Positions 20,524 through 30,388 of a DNA stretch of 52,500 nucleotides are shown piece after piece (within the stretch, counting starts at the first letter, position 1; each line of letters starts with the position of its first letter). Below the pieces are notes generated by a model. That model worked only from the letters and a program-made list of their open reading frames with translations, was not told the origin of the DNA and searched no databases. Source of the DNA: Halichondria panicea (lineage: Eukaryota > Porifera > Demospongiae > Suberitida > Halichondriidae). Location: assembly GCF_963675165.1 (NCBI RefSeq), contig NC_087383.1, positions 7,047,139 to 7,099,638 on the forward strand, in the 5' to 3' direction. The translations under genes were made by a program, and so were the position numbers.

Positions 20524-21121
20524 CATGCAGTACTGTGTATATTGAATAACCCCATGCATGCATATATACATTCAAGCGCTGGTCTGAAAGATATACCACT
20601 CACTGCATGCATGGATATAAGTTATGACTTGGTGCGCATGAGCAAGCAAGTTATATAATTATATGGACGGTATAGTGTTTGTTGCTCAAGGATCAATGAA
20701 GTGCGTGTATAAGAGTTTCTATATAGGATAGTCATGGATTGAAATTTGTGGATTTGCAAAATAAAATATGCTTGCAAATAATATAATTATGTACTATTCA
20801 GTGCATGCAGCCTTTTCAGAATAAACTGTGTGTAGCAAAACTTGTCCATGCATGGAGTCTATAATAATTATACTTAATATTAGCACTATAATTATATAGA
20901 ATGCTATAATAGCTATAATTATTGGTATAATAGGTATAATTATATATAGCTGCACTGAAGAGAGCTGAAACGCTCCGATCCACTGATGCAGTATGCCATT
21001 AATTTTGCATCCTTTTCAGCAACAAGCATGCATGCATGCATGCATGGTTGATCTCATCATTTCCTACCCTTTAATTTGAGTTTCCCTGCATGTGATTCTG
21101 CCTGACAGTCTGTATATAATA
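20524..21121. other. AT-rich interval, nothing recognised
   Basis: Dense TATAATTATA words at 20870-20950 and a GCATGCATGCATGCATGCAT run near 21028. No gene or element could be defined. Confidence 0.45.
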
Positions 21122-21548
21122 ATCATTAGCACGGTAGTGCTAATAGTAGGGTTGGGTCGAAAACAGCAAAAAAGCCCCCTCTGGATCTCACCCAAGACAC
21201 AAGACACAGTTATTTTGAGTTTATATATCTGTTGCCCATATCATTTGTGACATTTGTGTGAAATATGAACTGAATTGAACATTGTACAAAAAAGTTATAA
21301 GAACAGCAAAACTAAAAAAACAACAACTTTTTCTTCACCTTCCTCTCACATTCTTCAGTCAGATAATCTAGAGAACTGTAGGTCCACAGGACAAACTAAT
21401 GGCACCGTACTGTTCTCTGTCGCCTTGGGTAGTGCTGTAACTAATCTATTTCCTTCAAAGTTAAATTTGCTAGGGTGTTAGCTACTCCCTCTTTAATGAG
21501 TGCAGAGGTGAGGTCGCCATTGTTTACCTATACTGAGCATGCTCAAAC
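21122..21548. repeat. 420-bp direct repeat, left copy
   Basis: It begins ATCATTAGCACG and ends near TACTGAGCATGCTCA. The right copy at 21750-22170 is about 95% identical with a few small indels. A spacer of about 200 bp separates them. Terminal TG/CA, a PBS and a PPT are not evident, so a tandem duplication is as likely as a tiny LTR element. Confidence 0.88.
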
Positions 21549-21639
21549 ACGATTCCTTATGTCAGAAAAAAATGGTATTGCTATTATGCCCACGAGCATG
21601 TATACTATTGAGCATGCGCGTTGGCTCTCACCTGCATTG

Positions 21640-21745
21640 AGATTCTGCAAATAAACTCACTGAAGTAAGAACTGCTTTGAGGTTTCCCTGCTGGCATTTC
21701 TGAAGGAAGAACTGCTTATCCTCTGCTGGAGCCAGGTATTCTTTA
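21640..21745 (-). other. Exon-like frame in the repeat spacer
   Basis: On the minus strand the spacer reads KEYLAPAEDKQFFLQKCQQG then NLKAVLTSV, followed by a GTGAGT-like donor. It is the only coding-like sequence between the two 420-bp repeats. The family is not recognised; it is vaguely like the start of an ankyrin-type exon, but this is weak. Confidence 0.3.
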
Positions 21746-21749
21746 CTAA

Positions 21750-22170
21750 TCATTAGCACGTTAGTGCTAATAGTAGGGTTGGGTCGAAAACAGCAAAAAG
21801 GCCCCCTCTGGATCTCACCCAAGACACAAGACACAGTTATTTTGAGTTTATATATCTGTTGCCTATATCATTTGTGACATTTGTGTGAAATATGAACTGA
21901 ATTGAACACTATACAAAAAAGTTATAAGAACAGCAAAACTACAAAACAACAACTTTTTTTTCATCTTCCTCTCACGTTCTTCAGTGAGATAATCTAGAGA
22001 ACTGTAGGTCCACAGGACAAACTAATGGCACCGTACTGTTCTCTGTCGCCTTGGGTAGTGCAGTAACTAATCTATTTCCTTCAAAGTTAAATTTGCTAGG
22101 GTGGAAGCTAAGCTCTCTTTAATGAGTGCAGAGGTGAGGTCGCCATTGTTTACCTACTGAGCATGCTCAG
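21750..22170. repeat. 420-bp direct repeat, right copy
   Basis: Same sequence as 21122-21548, starting ATCATTAGCACGTTAGTGC and ending at CTACTGAGCATGCTCAG. Confidence 0.88.
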
Positions 22171-22271
22171 ACATAGCAGAAAGCATGGCCACACCCCTCA
22201 CCACTTAAGATCTATAGCAACAGTAGTGTTTTGCACTGTCAATTCTTACCGCTCCAGTTAATGCTCCTTGC

Positions 22272-22340
22272 TAGCCTCGATCCCAGGCCGCACTTCATCA
22301 GGGAATCACTCTTAGACGGCCGCGCCGGTGAAGGTGGCTA
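22272..22340. mobile_element. 69-bp MULE-end derivative
   Basis: TAGCCTCGATCCCAGGCCGC at the left and GGTGAAGGTGGCTA at the right. The same right-end motif, inverted (TAGCCTCCTTCACC), starts a 49-bp relative at 25229-25277. Confidence 0.65.
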
Positions 22341-22421
22341 GGCTAGCTCCTCGCATGCAAGTTAAGTTGACACAAGCTCTTATCTGAGCAGCTTTTATTC
22401 TGCCCCTAATCATAAATTTAA

Positions 22422-22516
22422 GTTATCATAAAGTTCTTGGTCTTGCAGAGATGCATGCAATAATCATATGGCTTATGATTATTGCATGCATGCATCTATA
22501 TACAAGACCAAGAACT
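22422..22516. repeat. Long hairpin (inverted repeat)
   Basis: AAAGTTCTTGGTCTTG and AGATGCATGCAATAATCAT are mirrored by ATGATTATTGCATGCATG and CAAGACCAAGAACTTT around a short ATGGCTT loop. The stem is about 40 bp with small bulges, consistent with a foldback MITE. Confidence 0.85.
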
Positions 22517-22518
22517 TT

Positions 22519-22798
22519 AGGCCACTCCAAGTGACACTCTGGTTTCTGGTCCTGAAGTTATTCTAATTGCATGCGGGCGGGCGGCTTTTCTCATTATGTC
22601 ATTATCAATTTCACCTTATGAATCTCATTATTTTGCAAATGAATATCATTATCACACTATTTTGTACTACATGGACCATTCTGCGCATGCGTAGTAGAAA
22701 TAATGAGATAGAAATCCAATAATGAGATAGAAATCCAAGAATAAAATCTGATGCGGGCGGTGGACCAGAAACCAGAGTATCACTTGGAGTGGTCTTAT
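22519..22798. mobile_element. Foldback element, CCACTCCAAGTGA termini
   Basis: GGCCACTCCAAGTGACACTC plus TGGTTTCTGGTCC at the left is mirrored by GGACCAGAAACCAGAGTATC plus ACTTGGAGTGGTC at the right. The arms are about 33 bp with 2-3 mismatches. The interior holds AATGAGATAGAAATCCAA repeated twice in tandem. It directly follows the hairpin at 22422-22516, and TTATCATAA-type sequences occur outside both, so one may be inserted in the other. Confidence 0.8.
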
Positions 22799-23036
22799 GA
22801 TAATTATCATGACAGACACTGCAACAGTGCAAATAAAATTCGATCAGCCTACAGCTAGCTAGCTAGCTAGATCTAGCTGTAGCAACTTTCTTTTTTATCA
22901 TAGTACTATGGTAATGCCACCTACTGAAAATATTTGATCTAGGTAGCACCATAGAATCTATGTGCTGGTACCTATAAGAAAAAAGTATACAAACAAGTGT
23001 ATTTGTGAAAAAAATAATGGTGAGAAGTATAGACTA

Positions 23037-23255
23037 CCATATAGCGCGAAATTTTCAAGGGGCTTAATTTTCACGGATTTCGTGGGTTAGCAATCATACA
23101 CGAAAATTAAAATTGTTCTTTAATTAGAATTACCTGCTATAACATGCAAAGGCGTGGCTTCCGGTAAGCAGTCATTCCGCGAACATTGTGCAACGAAATG
23201 CTTTTAGAGGCCAATCCACGAAATATAAGTGCCTCGAAAATTTCGCGCTATACGG
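23037..23255. mobile_element. 219-bp MITE with TA duplication
   Basis: Termini CCATATAGCGCGAAATTTTC and GAAAATTTCGCGCTATACGG are inverted, with flanking TA at 23035-23036 and 23256-23257. No gene. Several TTCG/CGAAAAT words recur inside. Confidence 0.85.
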
Positions 23256-23464
23256 TATAATATTATATCTATGGTTGCATGTTGGATAAGCTGTTCAAAC
23301 CAAAAAAGGAGTGCACAAGATGGGTAACCCTAAAAAAACCGCCCATTAACAAAACGTGATTAGTTACGTGGCCTCCCAGGACCACTCTATGCATGCATGC
23401 AGTGAAAAAAGTTTGCAAACAGGTGCAAAAAACATTTTTGAAAAAATGGGGAAGAGTAGGGTTG

Positions 23465-23473
23465 GAAGAGCAT
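23465..23473. repeat. Target word GAAGAGCAT, copy 1 of 3
   Basis: A 9-bp duplication left of MULE copy 2. The same word recurs at 24560-24568 and 25909-25917. The intact right arm of the outer element carries the unduplicated word (ATGCTCTTC on the plus strand). Confidence 0.93.
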
Positions 23474-24559
23474 TAGCCTCGATCCCAGGCCGAGTTTTCG
23501 CTTTTATAACGGTTAGGCGAACAACTGGGCCTGGTACTAGTTGTCTGCGCATGCGTCAAATTTTCATTGTATATTTGTGGTCGGCAAAAATATTTAATAA
23601 ATCAATAATCGAAATTTGTACACAGAAAATGCACAGAGTGAGTACACAAAAGATGCACATAGGGAGCTGCTTCACAAAGGCCTGGGGAGTTGCCAGTTGT
23701 GCTGCAGCACAATTACAGTGACCCAGGGCAACTTCAAGATGATTGAATGCCTTCAAATTACGTTTCAAAAAGATTTAGCAGGCTGCTGGACTTCTCTGAT
23801 TCTAGGCCCCAACTCGTAACTCATTGCTTGAGAAAACGTAGATTCTCTTGATGTCTCTGAGCTACCCAGCAACGCTCGAATGAGCAGGTCATACTCCAGT
23901 CCTGTGTCTGTGAGTATAGGACAATATTAAAAGAAACCAAAGACGGTTAAACCCTTACCTCAAACTGTCCAGTCTCGTCCGTTAGTATAGCCAAGAGGAG
24001 CACTGTTGGGATAGCTGGATATTAGCCATTGCTCCTGTACAGAGAAGTAGACATTTTAAATATGTGTAGATCTATACATATTAAATTTCTCGGTTATAGT
24101 GTCATTGTCGACGAGCTGATGATGGCAGCACCAAGTTCTCTAGCTCAAACTCTTCACTTGATCCACCATATTAATGATGAAACTATAGTCTACCTACATT
24201 CTTGCCAAACATGAACAAGACTTGATAGCATAGCCGGCCATAGGGCCCACACAAAAATATCTGACCTTAACAAGCTTGACAAAGCTTTATACCTCTTCCC
24301 TTGTTGTTCAGTCTTCAGAATAAGCTTCAGAAGAGAGAAGCTTCAGCTAAGAGCCATTCCAATCGATTCCAATAATGATAAAACGGGAACTGACTTCTAG
24401 TACACGATAGTACACAAATATAAATGTCACAAAAGTGAACGAGAATATCCATTCGTCAGAATCTGACAAACGACTGACGCATGCGCAGACAACTAGTACC
24501 AGGCCCAGTTGTTCGCCTAACCGTTATAAAAGCGAAAACTCGGCCTGGGATCGAGGCTA
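23474..24559. mobile_element. MULE-like element with exon-like cargo, copy 2
   Basis: About 98% identical to 16991-18078 over its full 1086 bp, with the same 86-bp TIRs and the same splice-flanked segments. It is flanked by GAAGAGCAT on both sides. High identity of two copies at different target sites shows recent movement of the unit including its cargo. Confidence 0.93.
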
Positions 24560-24568
24560 GAAGAGCAT
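24560..24568. repeat. Target word GAAGAGCAT, copy 2 of 3 (shared)
   Basis: Nine bases lying exactly between two head-to-tail elements; it serves as the right duplication of one and the left duplication of the other. Confidence 0.93.
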
Positions 24569-24682
24569 TAGCCTCGATCCCAGGCCGATCCGTCTCTAAT
24601 TGAACGCTAGGTCGCCTCCTCGGCCTGGTATTGATTGTATCTGGGCGTGTATCTGGGCATGTGCTGTGGTTGCTGTGGTTGC

Positions 24683-24718
24683 TCAGGTATTCGCTAAAAA
24701 AGAGCGAATACCTGAGCA
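24683..24718. repeat. Short perfect hairpin
   Basis: GCTCAGGTATTCGCT, loop AAAAAAG, AGCGAATACCTGAGC. A perfect 15-bp stem inside the MULE-like element. Confidence 0.9.
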
Positions 24719-25031
24719 AGGTGGAGCGAATAGAACACTAATAGTGTATGTAAGCATACTTATACTCTGTAAAATCACCGTTAAATCACAAAGAACTCCG
24801 TGTCATAGGTCTATTTGTTTAGTTTGTCATAGATATAGGCTTAGCTAGCTAGAGTGTGAGGAGCTGTCTTGTGCGAAGGAAGAAGGAGCATCACTCTTGT
24901 GAAAGAACAGACCTAGGTTCTCAAGTTTCTGCTATCAGTGACTACCTTTGATTGACTACACAATTAATTTTAATACAAGCGCTTGATTAGACCATTGATT
25001 GCCAGATACACTTGGTAGAGTCTATCCTCAG

Positions 25032-25108
25032 ACTCTGGCCATCGATCTCTTGTATACTATGCTCAGGGGTGTGTCCACAAGTGGCTGGGCCTGGGATGTA
25101 TTGTCAAG
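25032..25108 (+). other. Captured exon candidate
   Basis: A 77-nt segment between TATCCTCAG and GGTGAGTG is open in two frames (for example SGHRSLVYYAQGCVHKWLGL then GCIVK; or TLAIDLLYTMLRGVSTSGWA). A following segment after GTATACAG near 25356 opens as EQNGTFPSNPRRTPPS before a stop. Not recognised. Retained splice sites inside a TIR element without a transposase fit capture of host genomic DNA. Confidence 0.4.
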
Positions 25109-25908
25109 GTGAGTGATATAAATCAATAATCCCCTTTCATCATTGGAAATTGTACACTATAGCCTATAGCCCAATCCTTGGTATCTGGATCAAGATATGA
25201 CATTACGGCACTGACACTGGTGTTGTGTTAGCCTCCTTCACCGGCCTTCAAGGAAGTGCGGCCTGGGATCGTGGCTAGTTTGTGTGGACCATCACTGTGA
25301 GTTACAAAATGTATAGTGGAATGGTGAATTTAAGTTCATACTAATTTGTATACAGGAGCAAAATGGAACCTTCCCCTCCAACCCCCGTCGTACTCCTCCT
25401 AGCTGATGGGTGTGAACTAATTGAAAGAGGATGCCCCAGTGCCACTCGTGTCCTTCCCAAGGGTCCGATCTTATAGAACTACCTGCACTAAAACTACTGA
25501 CGTGGAATGGCTCTTTCAACACTTGTGGTTGCTATCCTGACCAGTGACGTCAGGATTCTACTGTCTCTTGATGCACTGTGAACACACAATCTTTGTTATG
25601 CCACCTGAAGGCTTAGCAGGCATATCCAACGCAGTATTTATTAAGTCTTTCTGGAAGCTCTTGTTTGAGATCTTCGCTTCTAAACATCTGCATTTTATTA
25701 TAGACGCAGTACTGCTGTGCACAGTATTAATTTCTAGTGTCATTATATCATTATATCGCTGTATTTTTAGCCAACTGTGATAAACTGAAGATTTTACAGT
25801 CATAGCTGATACTTACCAGTTTCCGGTCACGCCCAGATACAATCAATACCAGGCCGAGGAGGCGACCTAGCGTTCAATTAGAGACGGATCGGCCTGGGAT
25901 CGAGGCTA

Positions 25909-25917
25909 GAAGAGCAT
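25909..25917. repeat. Target word GAAGAGCAT, copy 3 of 3
   Basis: Nine-base duplication at the right end of the tandem pair. The outer element's left arm resumes here. Confidence 0.93.
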
Positions 25918-26486
25918 GTGCATTGAAGTAACAAAAAGTTCGAAAACAAGATTGTGGGTTGGTATAGTCTTTGCATGCTCCAACTAGTTGGGAGTGGGGC
26001 TCAATCTTTAAGATCTTTAACAGTTGGGTCCAGCACTACTTCGAGTTTTGGTGGGCAGGGCTCATCTGTAGAGTCTCAAATTCAGGAGGTGCTATTCATG
26101 TACTCTTGTAATTATACACTATGTGTTTCGGTGCTGGTCCTCCCTGGTTGAAAGAAAAATCTCATTCAAATGCATTATTACTGTATCGAAACACATGCAA
26201 GTTGATGGTCAAATAGGGGATCGAGCGCCTCGCATAAAGAAAAAGGTGAACGAGAAGTAGTGCTGCATGGACCCATGCCAACTGTTAAAGATCGTAAAGA
26301 TTGAGCACCACTCCCACTAGTTGGAGCATGCAAAGACTATACACCAACCCACAATCTCGTTTTCGAAATTTTTTGTTACTTCAATGCACATGCTCTTCCA
26401 ACCCTACTCTTCCCCATTTTTTAAAAAATGTTTTTTGCACTTGTTATAGTAATGTTTGACATAATTATCCTCATGCAGATCAGAGG

Positions 26487-26490
26487 CATA
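26487..26490. repeat. 4-bp target-site duplication CATA, left
   Basis: CATA precedes the left LTR and recurs at 31985-31988 after the right LTR. Confidence 0.75.
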
Positions 26491-26706
26491 TGTCACGCAG
26501 GACTACGGCACCAGTTAGCCAAACTACCTAGTACTGTTCAATGTAAGTCAATGTTCATATATTATAGTCATAGACACAGGCATCCAAAGCAGAGATGATA
26601 TATTCAATCATAACGTATATTCAGCACAACACACGTGCTGCTATTAATAGACTAACCTATAGCTATTAATAGAATAACATAACGAGTATAGGTAAGGATC
26701 GTTACA
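26491..26706 (-). repeat. 3' LTR of gypsy-type retrotransposon
   Basis: 216 bp, TG...CA bounded on the plus strand (TGTCACGCAGG to GGATCGTTACA). It is the 3' LTR because the coding region reads on the minus strand. It differs from the 5' LTR, once the MITE is removed, by one small indel (TATATT versus TATTATT). Confidence 0.95.
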
Positions 26707-26745
26707 TATCCCCCCCTGAGTTTGGGGTTCGTCCTCGAAACTCAG
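26707..26745 (-). other. Polypurine tract of the gypsy element
   Basis: On the minus strand CCCCAAACTCAGGGGGGGATA directly precedes the 3' LTR. A purine run at this place primes plus-strand DNA synthesis. Confidence 0.8.
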
Positions 26746-27003
26746 GTATGATATTTAGGAATAACAGTCAAAACAAAAACACAGTTTTACAGTTCATTGT
26801 CGTATACAGTTCATTGTCGTAATTCATTTCTTGGAGCGAGAACGTGTCATTGGACCAGTATATTGATCAACGTAGGAAGTCACATCACTTGAACGGTTAC
26901 GTTTGGCTTTTCGAGATCTACGGACACGTCCACTCCATACTTGATCACCTTGTTCGGGATAACACATGCGGACTCGATTCAAATGAACGAAGATTGAATC
27001 GTC
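26746..27003. other. Gypsy 3' untranslated stretch
   Basis: Between the pol stop and the polypurine tract. Frames on the plus strand are antisense shadows. No env-like gene is seen. Confidence 0.6.
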
Positions 27004-29502
27004 TTAGGGTCGACCAACGAGCCGAACAACGTTGGTATCAGTCACCTTTAACACACGGTAAGGACCGTGAAAGGGCCGCGATAGTTTCCAGGTTTTACCT
27101 TGCTGTTCTGCGGGCATGAAAACCATCACTCGATCGCCGGGATGCACTTTTGGTTGTTTAGTCGCACGGTCGTAAAAACGTTTCTGAGAAATTTGTGAAC
27201 TCTCAATACTCTCACTAGCCAGCTTCCAAGCGAGAGACAAACTAGAGACGAGATCCAGTTTGAAATCATCAGCATCCACGGCATAAGGACTCCGGTTCTG
27301 AGCGAGCAAACTCTCGGTTGGAATGCGGGGGTCACGTCCATGCATTAGGAAAAAGGGCGATTCCTTAGTTGATTCCTGAGCACTACACCTGTAGGCAAAC
27401 AACAAGTACGGAAGGTGTACGTCCCAGTCTCGGTTGTGGACATTGCATGACTTGGCAATCATGTTGGTGAGAGTCATATTAAATCGTTCCACCATGCCAT
27501 CAGTTTGGGGGTGGTAGCCCGATGTATTGATTTTTCTTACATCAAGTAATTTGCAAATTTCTTGCACCAATGTCGACAGAAAATTAGCACCACGGTCAGA
27601 CAACAACTCCTCAGGAATACCGTGTCGACACACTATTTGCTCAGTGAACAACTTTGCAATTGTCTCGGCCTTCTGATCAGGTATTGCAAATGCTTCGGGC
27701 CATTTCGTGAAATAATCCATAAATACAGCCACGTACTTGTTACCATTAGTTGTGAGAGGTAACTGTAGTATATCGACGGCAACTCGATGAAATGGACCGC
27801 CAACAGGTATCGGATGTAGAGGAGGTTTGAAACATCTGCGGCCCGTCTTGCGAGTGGAACATTCCAGGCACGAGTGACAAAACTTGTTGACATCATTCCT
27901 CATACTAGGCCACCATAAAGTACGTCTCAGGCGATCGTGGACTTTCTTATCAGCAAGGTGTCCTGCAAAACGACCCTTGTGAGCTTCTTCCATCAGCTGT
28001 TGTCGTAGACTCAGAGGTACGGCTATACAAGGGCGGTCTCTATCTTCTCTATAGAGTACACCATTAACTACAGTGAAGTACTTGCTTTCTAGCACGATCT
28101 TCTGAGATGACTTCTCATCAAGAGGTAATTCTCCATGTTGCAGGTAATTGCGCATAGTGACGAAGTCACTATCCTCAGCTTGGAGTCGACCAACTTCTTC
28201 TGCATCAGGTATAACAGGACTGTAGTCTTGAGCAACAGATTCCACAGCACCAATTGAACTCTCCGTGAGCAACTCGTCTTTGTCAATAGAATTCTCTGTG
28301 AGCAACTCTTTTTCATCAGATCCGTTCGGGGTATCTTCTTCCTCAATCCTCGAGAGAGCATCTGCGTTTGTGTGCTTTCGTCCTGGCTTGTGTTTGATAG
28401 TGAGATCCATCTCTTGTATGGTTAAGGCCCATCTCGCCAGCTTGCCAGATGGTTTCGGCGTATTGAGAATAGCCAGACAAGCGGTATGGTCAGTAACCAC
28501 GGTGCATGGGTGTCCAAGTATGTATGGTCGGAAATAGCGCACAGCCCACACCAGTCCTAGTGTCTCTAGCTCCGAGATACCATAGTTACTTTCGTGTTTG
28601 TTGACAGATCGTGAAGCGTAAGCCACCGGGTGTATTGATCCATCTGCTTGTTGTTGGGCCAAGACAGCACCCAACCCGACTGTACTTGCATCAGTCTCCA
28701 GAATAAAACTGCAGTTAGGGCCAAACCGAGGATATGTCAACACAGGGGTAGTCGTCAGCGCCAATTTCAGCTTCTCAAAAGCGGACTTGCACTCTCTAGT
28801 CCATCGAAACGGAACGTCTTTCTTGGTGAGTTTGTGTAGTGGAGCAGCCACTTCAGCAAACTTAGGTACGAAGCGACGGTAGTAGGACGCAAGTCCTAGG
28901 AAACGTCTCAGGGATGTCACATCCACAGGACACGGGTAACACTTGATCCTTTCCGTTTTTGACGGGTCTGGTTCAATACCAGTCGCAGAGACTACGTGAC
29001 CAAGAAAATTGACTTTATCTTTCAGGAGCTCACATTTCTTTGGCTTTAACCGAAGCAAAGCCGACCTCAAGCGACTAAACACTTGGCGTAGATGTTGTAG
29101 GTGGTCCTGGAACGTCTTGGAAGCCACTAGTACGTCATCGAGGTATACAAAACAACAATGATACTCCAACCCAGAAAGAACTCTCTGCATTACCCGTTGA
29201 AAAGTGGCAGGTGCATTACACAAACCGAATGGCATCCTAGTGAACTCAAAGAGGCCATTGTGAGTAGTGAAGGCACTCTTCTGGCGAGCATCAGCGTCAA
29301 GCTTGATCTGCCAGTAACCAGAAGCAAGGTCTAGGGAAGTGAAGTATTTTGCTTCGCCGAGGGAGGTCAGTATATCGTCCACACGTGGTAGAGGGTACAC
29401 GTCTTTGCGTGTGAGAGAGTTAAGTCGACGATAATCTACACAAAACCTGAGGCTACCGTCTTTTTTGGGCACCAATACGACAGGGCTTGCCGTCTTCATC
29501 AA
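27004..29502 (-). CDS. pol: Gypsy pol: RT, RNase H, integrase (N-terminally truncated)
   Basis: A frame of 832 residues. RT begins abruptly at ASPVVLVPKKDGSLRF and includes LDLASGYWQ (58-66) and the YLDD active site (120-123). RNase H has ETDAS and TDHTA motifs around 265-340. The integrase has an HHCC zinc finger (HKGR...H...C-x2-C) near 485-530. It also has a DDE core with D in VAVDILQL, D in LSDRGANF and E in MVERFN, and a GPY-type C-terminal motif (FHGPYRVLKV). There is no chromodomain before the stop. About 150-250 residues that normally link protease to the RT palm are absent. The frame differs by one from the upstream gag-pro frame, with a 50-nt overlap at the deletion junction. RT, RNase H and integrase catalytic residues look intact. 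Confidence 0.95.
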   Translation of the reverse strand: MMKTASPVVLVPKKDGSLRFCVDYRRLNSLTRKDVYPLPRVDDILTSLGEAKYFTSLDLASGYWQIKLDADARQKSAFTTHNGLFEFTRMPFGLCNAPATFQRVMQRVLSGLEYHCCFVYLDDVLVASKTFQDHLQHLRQVFSRLRSALLRLKPKKCELLKDKVNFLGHVVSATGIEPDPSKTERIKCYPCPVDVTSLRRFLGLASYYRRFVPKFAEVAAPLHKLTKKDVPFRWTRECKSAFEKLKLALTTTPVLTYPRFGPNCSFILETDASTVGLGAVLAQQQADGSIHPVAYASRSVNKHESNYGISELETLGLVWAVRYFRPYILGHPCTVVTDHTACLAILNTPKPSGKLARWALTIQEMDLTIKHKPGRKHTNADALSRIEEEDTPNGSDEKELLTENSIDKDELLTESSIGAVESVAQDYSPVIPDAEEVGRLQAEDSDFVTMRNYLQHGELPLDEKSSQKIVLESKYFTVVNGVLYREDRDRPCIAVPLSLRQQLMEEAHKGRFAGHLADKKVHDRLRRTLWWPSMRNDVNKFCHSCLECSTRKTGRRCFKPPLHPIPVGGPFHRVAVDILQLPLTTNGNKYVAVFMDYFTKWPEAFAIPDQKAETIAKLFTEQIVCRHGIPEELLSDRGANFLSTLVQEICKLLDVRKINTSGYHPQTDGMVERFNMTLTNMIAKSCNVHNRDWDVHLPYLLFAYRCSAQESTKESPFFLMHGRDPRIPTESLLAQNRSPYAVDADDFKLDLVSSLSLAWKLASESIESSQISQKRFYDRATKQPKVHPGDRVMVFMPAEQQGKTWKLSRPFHGPYRVLKVTDTNVVRLVGRP

Positions 29503-30361
29503 CTACTTGGACACCAAGCGGCAGTAACGAGTTCATCCCCAGTAAACATGGTTGTTCGCTATCGGGCTGTATAAACACTGGTACCGTCACAGATTGGGAT
29601 CGTAGGGTAATACAAAGGGATACTTGGGCAGTAATACATAATTCCTTGCCTCCCTTCTGGCCATCCTTGCCATAGAGTTTCACTGTCGGTAGTTCTAGCG
29701 TGGGGACATCCTGTCCAGTCTCACGAATGTGTCGGGCTACCTCATGGAATGCAGATCGTGACAGGATGGTAGACTGGGCTCCAGTATCCACAGTGGCCAG
29801 AATCGGGATCCCTTCTACATCAATTGTTACTTCCATCAGAGGACCCACAGCTTCAGCTGTCTTTGTAGAGGCAATTATAGTGTTCACATCGCTACCCTCT
29901 TGTAGCTGCAACAGGGTTCCTTCACATTCTAGTCTTCTTTCGGCTAAGAGTTGCTCTAGCTGAGCCTCGGTTAGATCCTCGGGTCGCACACGCGTCACTA
30001 CAGCACTGGTGTTAGCGGTCCTGAAAGTTCGTCCAGGGGCTTCTCTCTTGTGCGGACAATCTCGACGAAGGTGACCAACTTCCTTGCACAGATGGCAACG
30101 TCTTGAGTCACCAGTCTTCTGTTCACTATTCGGTTTCTTGACAATGTGATCGTCTAGCTTAAACTGTTTAGTTCTGCCTGGTTCTCTGGTCCTAGCCGAC
30201 TCTTGGTACTGTTTTTCGTATTCTTCGATCAGACGTGCACGACATAACAGATCGTGAAAACTTTCACCAGGCTTAGGAGGACCAAGCTTTCTTTGCCATA
30301 CAACTTTCAGGGCTTGATAGAAGCGGCCTTTCAGTAGTCGGTCAAAGTCTTTGCCGCCCAT
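29453..30361 (-). CDS. Gypsy gag C-terminus and protease
   Basis: 302 residues from an internal ATG. It is the in-frame continuation of the upstream gag frame beyond a stop. It has the capsid C-terminal part (FYQALKVVWQRKLG), one CCHC zinc knuckle (C89-x2-C92-x4-H97-x4-C102), and a retropepsin domain with the catalytic VDTGAQST (Asp192) and a later LLGMNSL motif equivalent to the family's LLG. It ends shortly after VDEDGKPC, where the shifted pol frame takes over. The protein would form nucleocapsid and protease. Confidence 0.92.
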   Translation of the reverse strand: MGGKDFDRLLKGRFYQALKVVWQRKLGPPKPGESFHDLLCRARLIEEYEKQYQESARTREPGRTKQFKLDDHIVKKPNSEQKTGDSRRCHLCKEVGHLRRDCPHKREAPGRTFRTANTSAVVTRVRPEDLTEAQLEQLLAERRLECEGTLLQLQEGSDVNTIIASTKTAEAVGPLMEVTIDVEGIPILATVDTGAQSTILSRSAFHEVARHIRETGQDVPTLELPTVKLYGKDGQKGGKELCITAQVSLCITLRSQSVTVPVFIQPDSEQPCLLGMNSLLPLGVQVVDEDGKPCRIGAQKRR

Positions 30362-30388
30362 GCATGGGTAGGCCCTTTTACCAAGGTG

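Larger units (their letters stand above)
24569..25908. mobile_element. MULE-like element with 81-bp TIRs and different cargo
   Basis: The first and last 81 bp are perfect inverted copies. The first 20 bases match copy 2 but the rest of the TIR differs, so it is a sister subfamily. GAAGAGCAT flanks it on both sides. The 1.34-kb interior contains a hairpin (24683-24718), a plus-strand exon-like segment and a 49-bp MULE-end derivative at 25229-25277. No transposase is visible. Confidence 0.92.
23423..26440. mobile_element. Older inverted-repeat element hosting nested insertions
   Basis: The left arm (23423-23473 resuming at 25918-26045) and right arm (about 26250-26440) are inverted copies. They share GTGCAAAAAACATTTTT, ATGGGGAAGAGTAGGGTTGG, AAGAGCATGTGCATTGAAGT and a block ending near CAACAGTTGG. 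The left arm is split at GAAGAGCAT by two MULE-like elements. Without them the element is about 590 bp with arms of 170-180 bp. A target duplication for this outer element is not evident. Confidence 0.85.

Noticed and set aside
21122-22170. A small LTR retrotransposon (TRIM)
   Set aside because: No TG/CA ends, primer-binding site, polypurine tract or target duplication was visible; kept only as a direct repeat.
26844-27119. 91-codon plus-strand frame at the gypsy 3' end, and other plus-strand frames to 31034
   Set aside because: Antisense shadows of the gypsy pol, protease and gag genes.
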